DNA of 64,000 nt from SZUA-100 sp965248135 (lineage in GTDB: Bacteria; Pseudomonadota; Alphaproteobacteria; Rhizobiales; Rhizobiaceae). Made by a program: the position numbers and the translations under genes. Positions 63,030 through 64,000 of this stretch are shown here, one piece after another. Every line of letters starts with the position of its first letter. Position 1 is the first letter of the stretch. The DNA lies in contig CBDFIN010000012.1 of the NCBI GenBank assembly GCA_965248135.1, positions 2,367,661-2,431,660 on the forward strand, written 5' to 3'. The notes beneath the pieces are model-generated. The model had not been told where the DNA came from. It saw only the letters and a list, made by a program, of their open reading frames with translations, and searched no databases.

Positions 63030-63106
63030 CTAGTGGTCTGGCCGAAACGCTTGAATCCTTTTTCAGCACGTTCTTTTTCAAGCGTTTTGGCCACAAAGAC
63101 CACTAG
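63030..63106 (+). repeat. Palindromic repeat, family B, inserted in istA
   Basis: 77-base unit matching 51201-51277 at nearly every base. With the 14-base linker CAACTTATTGAATT and the family A unit at 63121 it forms a doublet identical in plan to 60957-61125. Coding sequence of istA resumes immediately on both sides, which shows that the doublet inserted as a unit. Confidence 0.92.
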
Positions 63107-63120
63107 CAACTTATTGAATT

Positions 63121-63198
63121 CTAGTGGTTCTTATGATTCCAACATTTGCCATAAGTACGAGCCGCTGGCGGATGCAAATGTTGGTACAGAACCACTAG
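63121..63198 (+). repeat. Palindromic repeat, family A, inserted in istA
   Basis: 78-base unit with arms CTAGTGGTTCT/AGAACCACTAG and inner stem CCAACATTTGC/GCAAATGTTGG, same orientation as 61048-61125. Confidence 0.92.
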
Positions 63199-64000
63199 GA
63201 CCGAAACGCTGTAACGATTGCGCTCAAAGTTCACAAGACAGGTTTTGGAGACGGCGACGATTGTCTCATGGAACCCATTGAAGGAGCCCTGGCACGGTAC
63301 CAACGCATTTTGCTGTTCCAGAAAAACATCGTAAATCATTCGATCTTTGAACACTGGATGCCTGGTCACTTTGGCATGTTCGATAACCTGTTCATACAGT
63401 ATCTCATTTGGTCATCATTATTTGCCACCTTCAATCGCGGTGCAAAATGCCGCCCGCGCGATACCTTCACTCAGGTATCTCAACCTGTCCTTTCTCCCAG
63501 CCTGCGGCAGGAGAACAGGCGACAGGCTCCACAAGGTGGTGCGAGCACATCTGTTCGAACCTTTTATTGAACTTTCGATCCTTGCCCTTGAGGATCGCAT
63601 CCACTGCCGTTGACATATTGTCGTATATGCCCCGTGCACAGGCACCGCCGAAAAAGGCGAATGCCCTGTCATGGGCGTCAAAAACCATCTCCTGTTTCTC
63701 ACGCGGATACGCTACCAAAAACGGCATGCGGCTGTGGCAAAGCCTGAAGTGGGCAACCTTTACCTTGCTGGCGCCCGTCACGACAATCTCATGGCTCCAG
63801 TCTCGTGGCTCCAGTCGAACTGGCAGGCTTCTCCCCAATATTACACAATGAGCAAAACTCAACGGTACAAATGCATGCTCCAAACCGGTGCTGCGTTCAT
63901 TCCTCCAGCGCTTTGCATATCGCCGCACACTATCGTAACTGCCGTCATAGCCAACACGCCGCAGATCATCATGGATACGCGTCAGAGTGAGCCGTTCTTT

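Larger units (their letters stand above)
61642..64000 (-). mobile_element. Decayed IS21-family element (continues beyond the window)
   Basis: The left terminus at 61642-61675 is the inverted counterpart of the IS21 end at 22717-22762 (blocks TTTGACCCCTTA and CGGCGTGCAATTTTGGCCCC). Inside, on the minus strand, are istB and istA, both frameshifted; a hairpin doublet of the CTAGTGG family is inserted in istA. The segment from 63568 onward matches 21996-22430 closely. Bases 61430-61641 show no gene. Confidence 0.85.
62447..64000 (-). pseudogene. istA: IS21 transposase IstA, multiply broken and repeat-interrupted
   Basis: From the window edge the frame reads MRRYAKRWRNERSTGLEHAF, FFGGACARGIYDNMSTAVDAILKGKDRKFNKRF and SPAAGWEKGQVE, then breaks near 63465. 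It resumes as VTRHPVFKDRMIYDVFLEQQNAL to FERNRYSV, is cut by the repeat doublet (63030-63198), continues AAGKPVQLRATATKIILL to LERKPGAIRNGAPFKELVLP, and shifts again near 62820 into ALTTIRKRL to ADCARYDRI. At least three lesions, so inactive. Confidence 0.83.

Overview
The window is a chromosomal segment of an alphaproteobacterium, most likely from the Rhizobiales/Hyphomicrobiales. The evidence is the housekeeping block rplU-rpmA-obgE-proBA-nadD-rsfS-rlmH-envC-ctpA-rppH, an L21 protein with a helix-hairpin-helix tail, ccmABCDG beside purH, and acnA and leuB/leuD with their usual neighbours. No rRNA, CRISPR array or phage module was seen; there is one tRNA (Gly, GCC).

Region 1 (1-16.3 kb) is a catabolic cluster. 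It has the end of an indolepyruvate-type ferredoxin oxidoreductase (iorA, iorB), a short-chain dehydrogenase, an Old-Yellow-Enzyme flavoprotein with an Fe-S-like cysteine group and a C-terminal fibronectin-III-like domain, a second 2-oxoacid:ferredoxin oxidoreductase (korA, korB), an aryl-acid CoA ligase/AMP-ligase, a crotonase-family enzyme, an acyl-CoA dehydrogenase, an Alvin-type 2[4Fe-4S] ferredoxin, an IclR regulator and a TRAP transporter. A shared AT-rich 26-bp palindromic site lies on the kor promoter, on the ferredoxin promoter and, more weakly, in the iclR/TRAP intergenic region. The simplest reading is a regulon that imports an aromatic or cyclic acid, activates it to a CoA thioester and degrades it, with ferredoxin as electron carrier.

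Region 2 (16.3-23.3 kb) starts with a MarR regulator and a fumarylacetoacetase gene, both preceded by the same AGTTTCA-N2-TGAAACT palindrome. The hydrolase gene is destroyed: an IS630 element sits inside it, then an IS3 element that itself carries an ISAs1 element. Remnants of IS21 and IS66 elements follow.

Region 3 (23.3-25.6 kb) is a small accessory operon on the minus strand: a LecB/PA-IIL-like calcium lectin, a secreted metallophosphoesterase and a YunG-like protein.

Region 4 (26.1-60.8 kb) is core genome: translation and GTPase genes, proline and NAD synthesis, cell-envelope hydrolysis control (envC-ctpA), two tandem RppH-like Nudix hydrolases, pdxY, aconitase, cytochrome c maturation, purH, leuB, leuD, a rhomboid protease, a cobalamin adenosyltransferase, a Crp/Fnr regulator and several membrane or secreted proteins.

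Region 5 (60.9-64 kb) holds a DUF3768 gene and a decayed IS21-family element whose istA copy also matches the remnant at 22 kb.

A family of about 77-bp hairpins runs through regions 4 and 5. All units begin CTAGTGG and end CCACTAG but carry at least three unrelated inner stems. They occur singly or as 168-169 bp doublets joined by a conserved 13-14 bp linker. One doublet sits inside istA, one array splits proB from proA, and some units supply stop codons to neighbouring genes. This modular repeat family and the catabolic regulon are the most interesting parts of the window.
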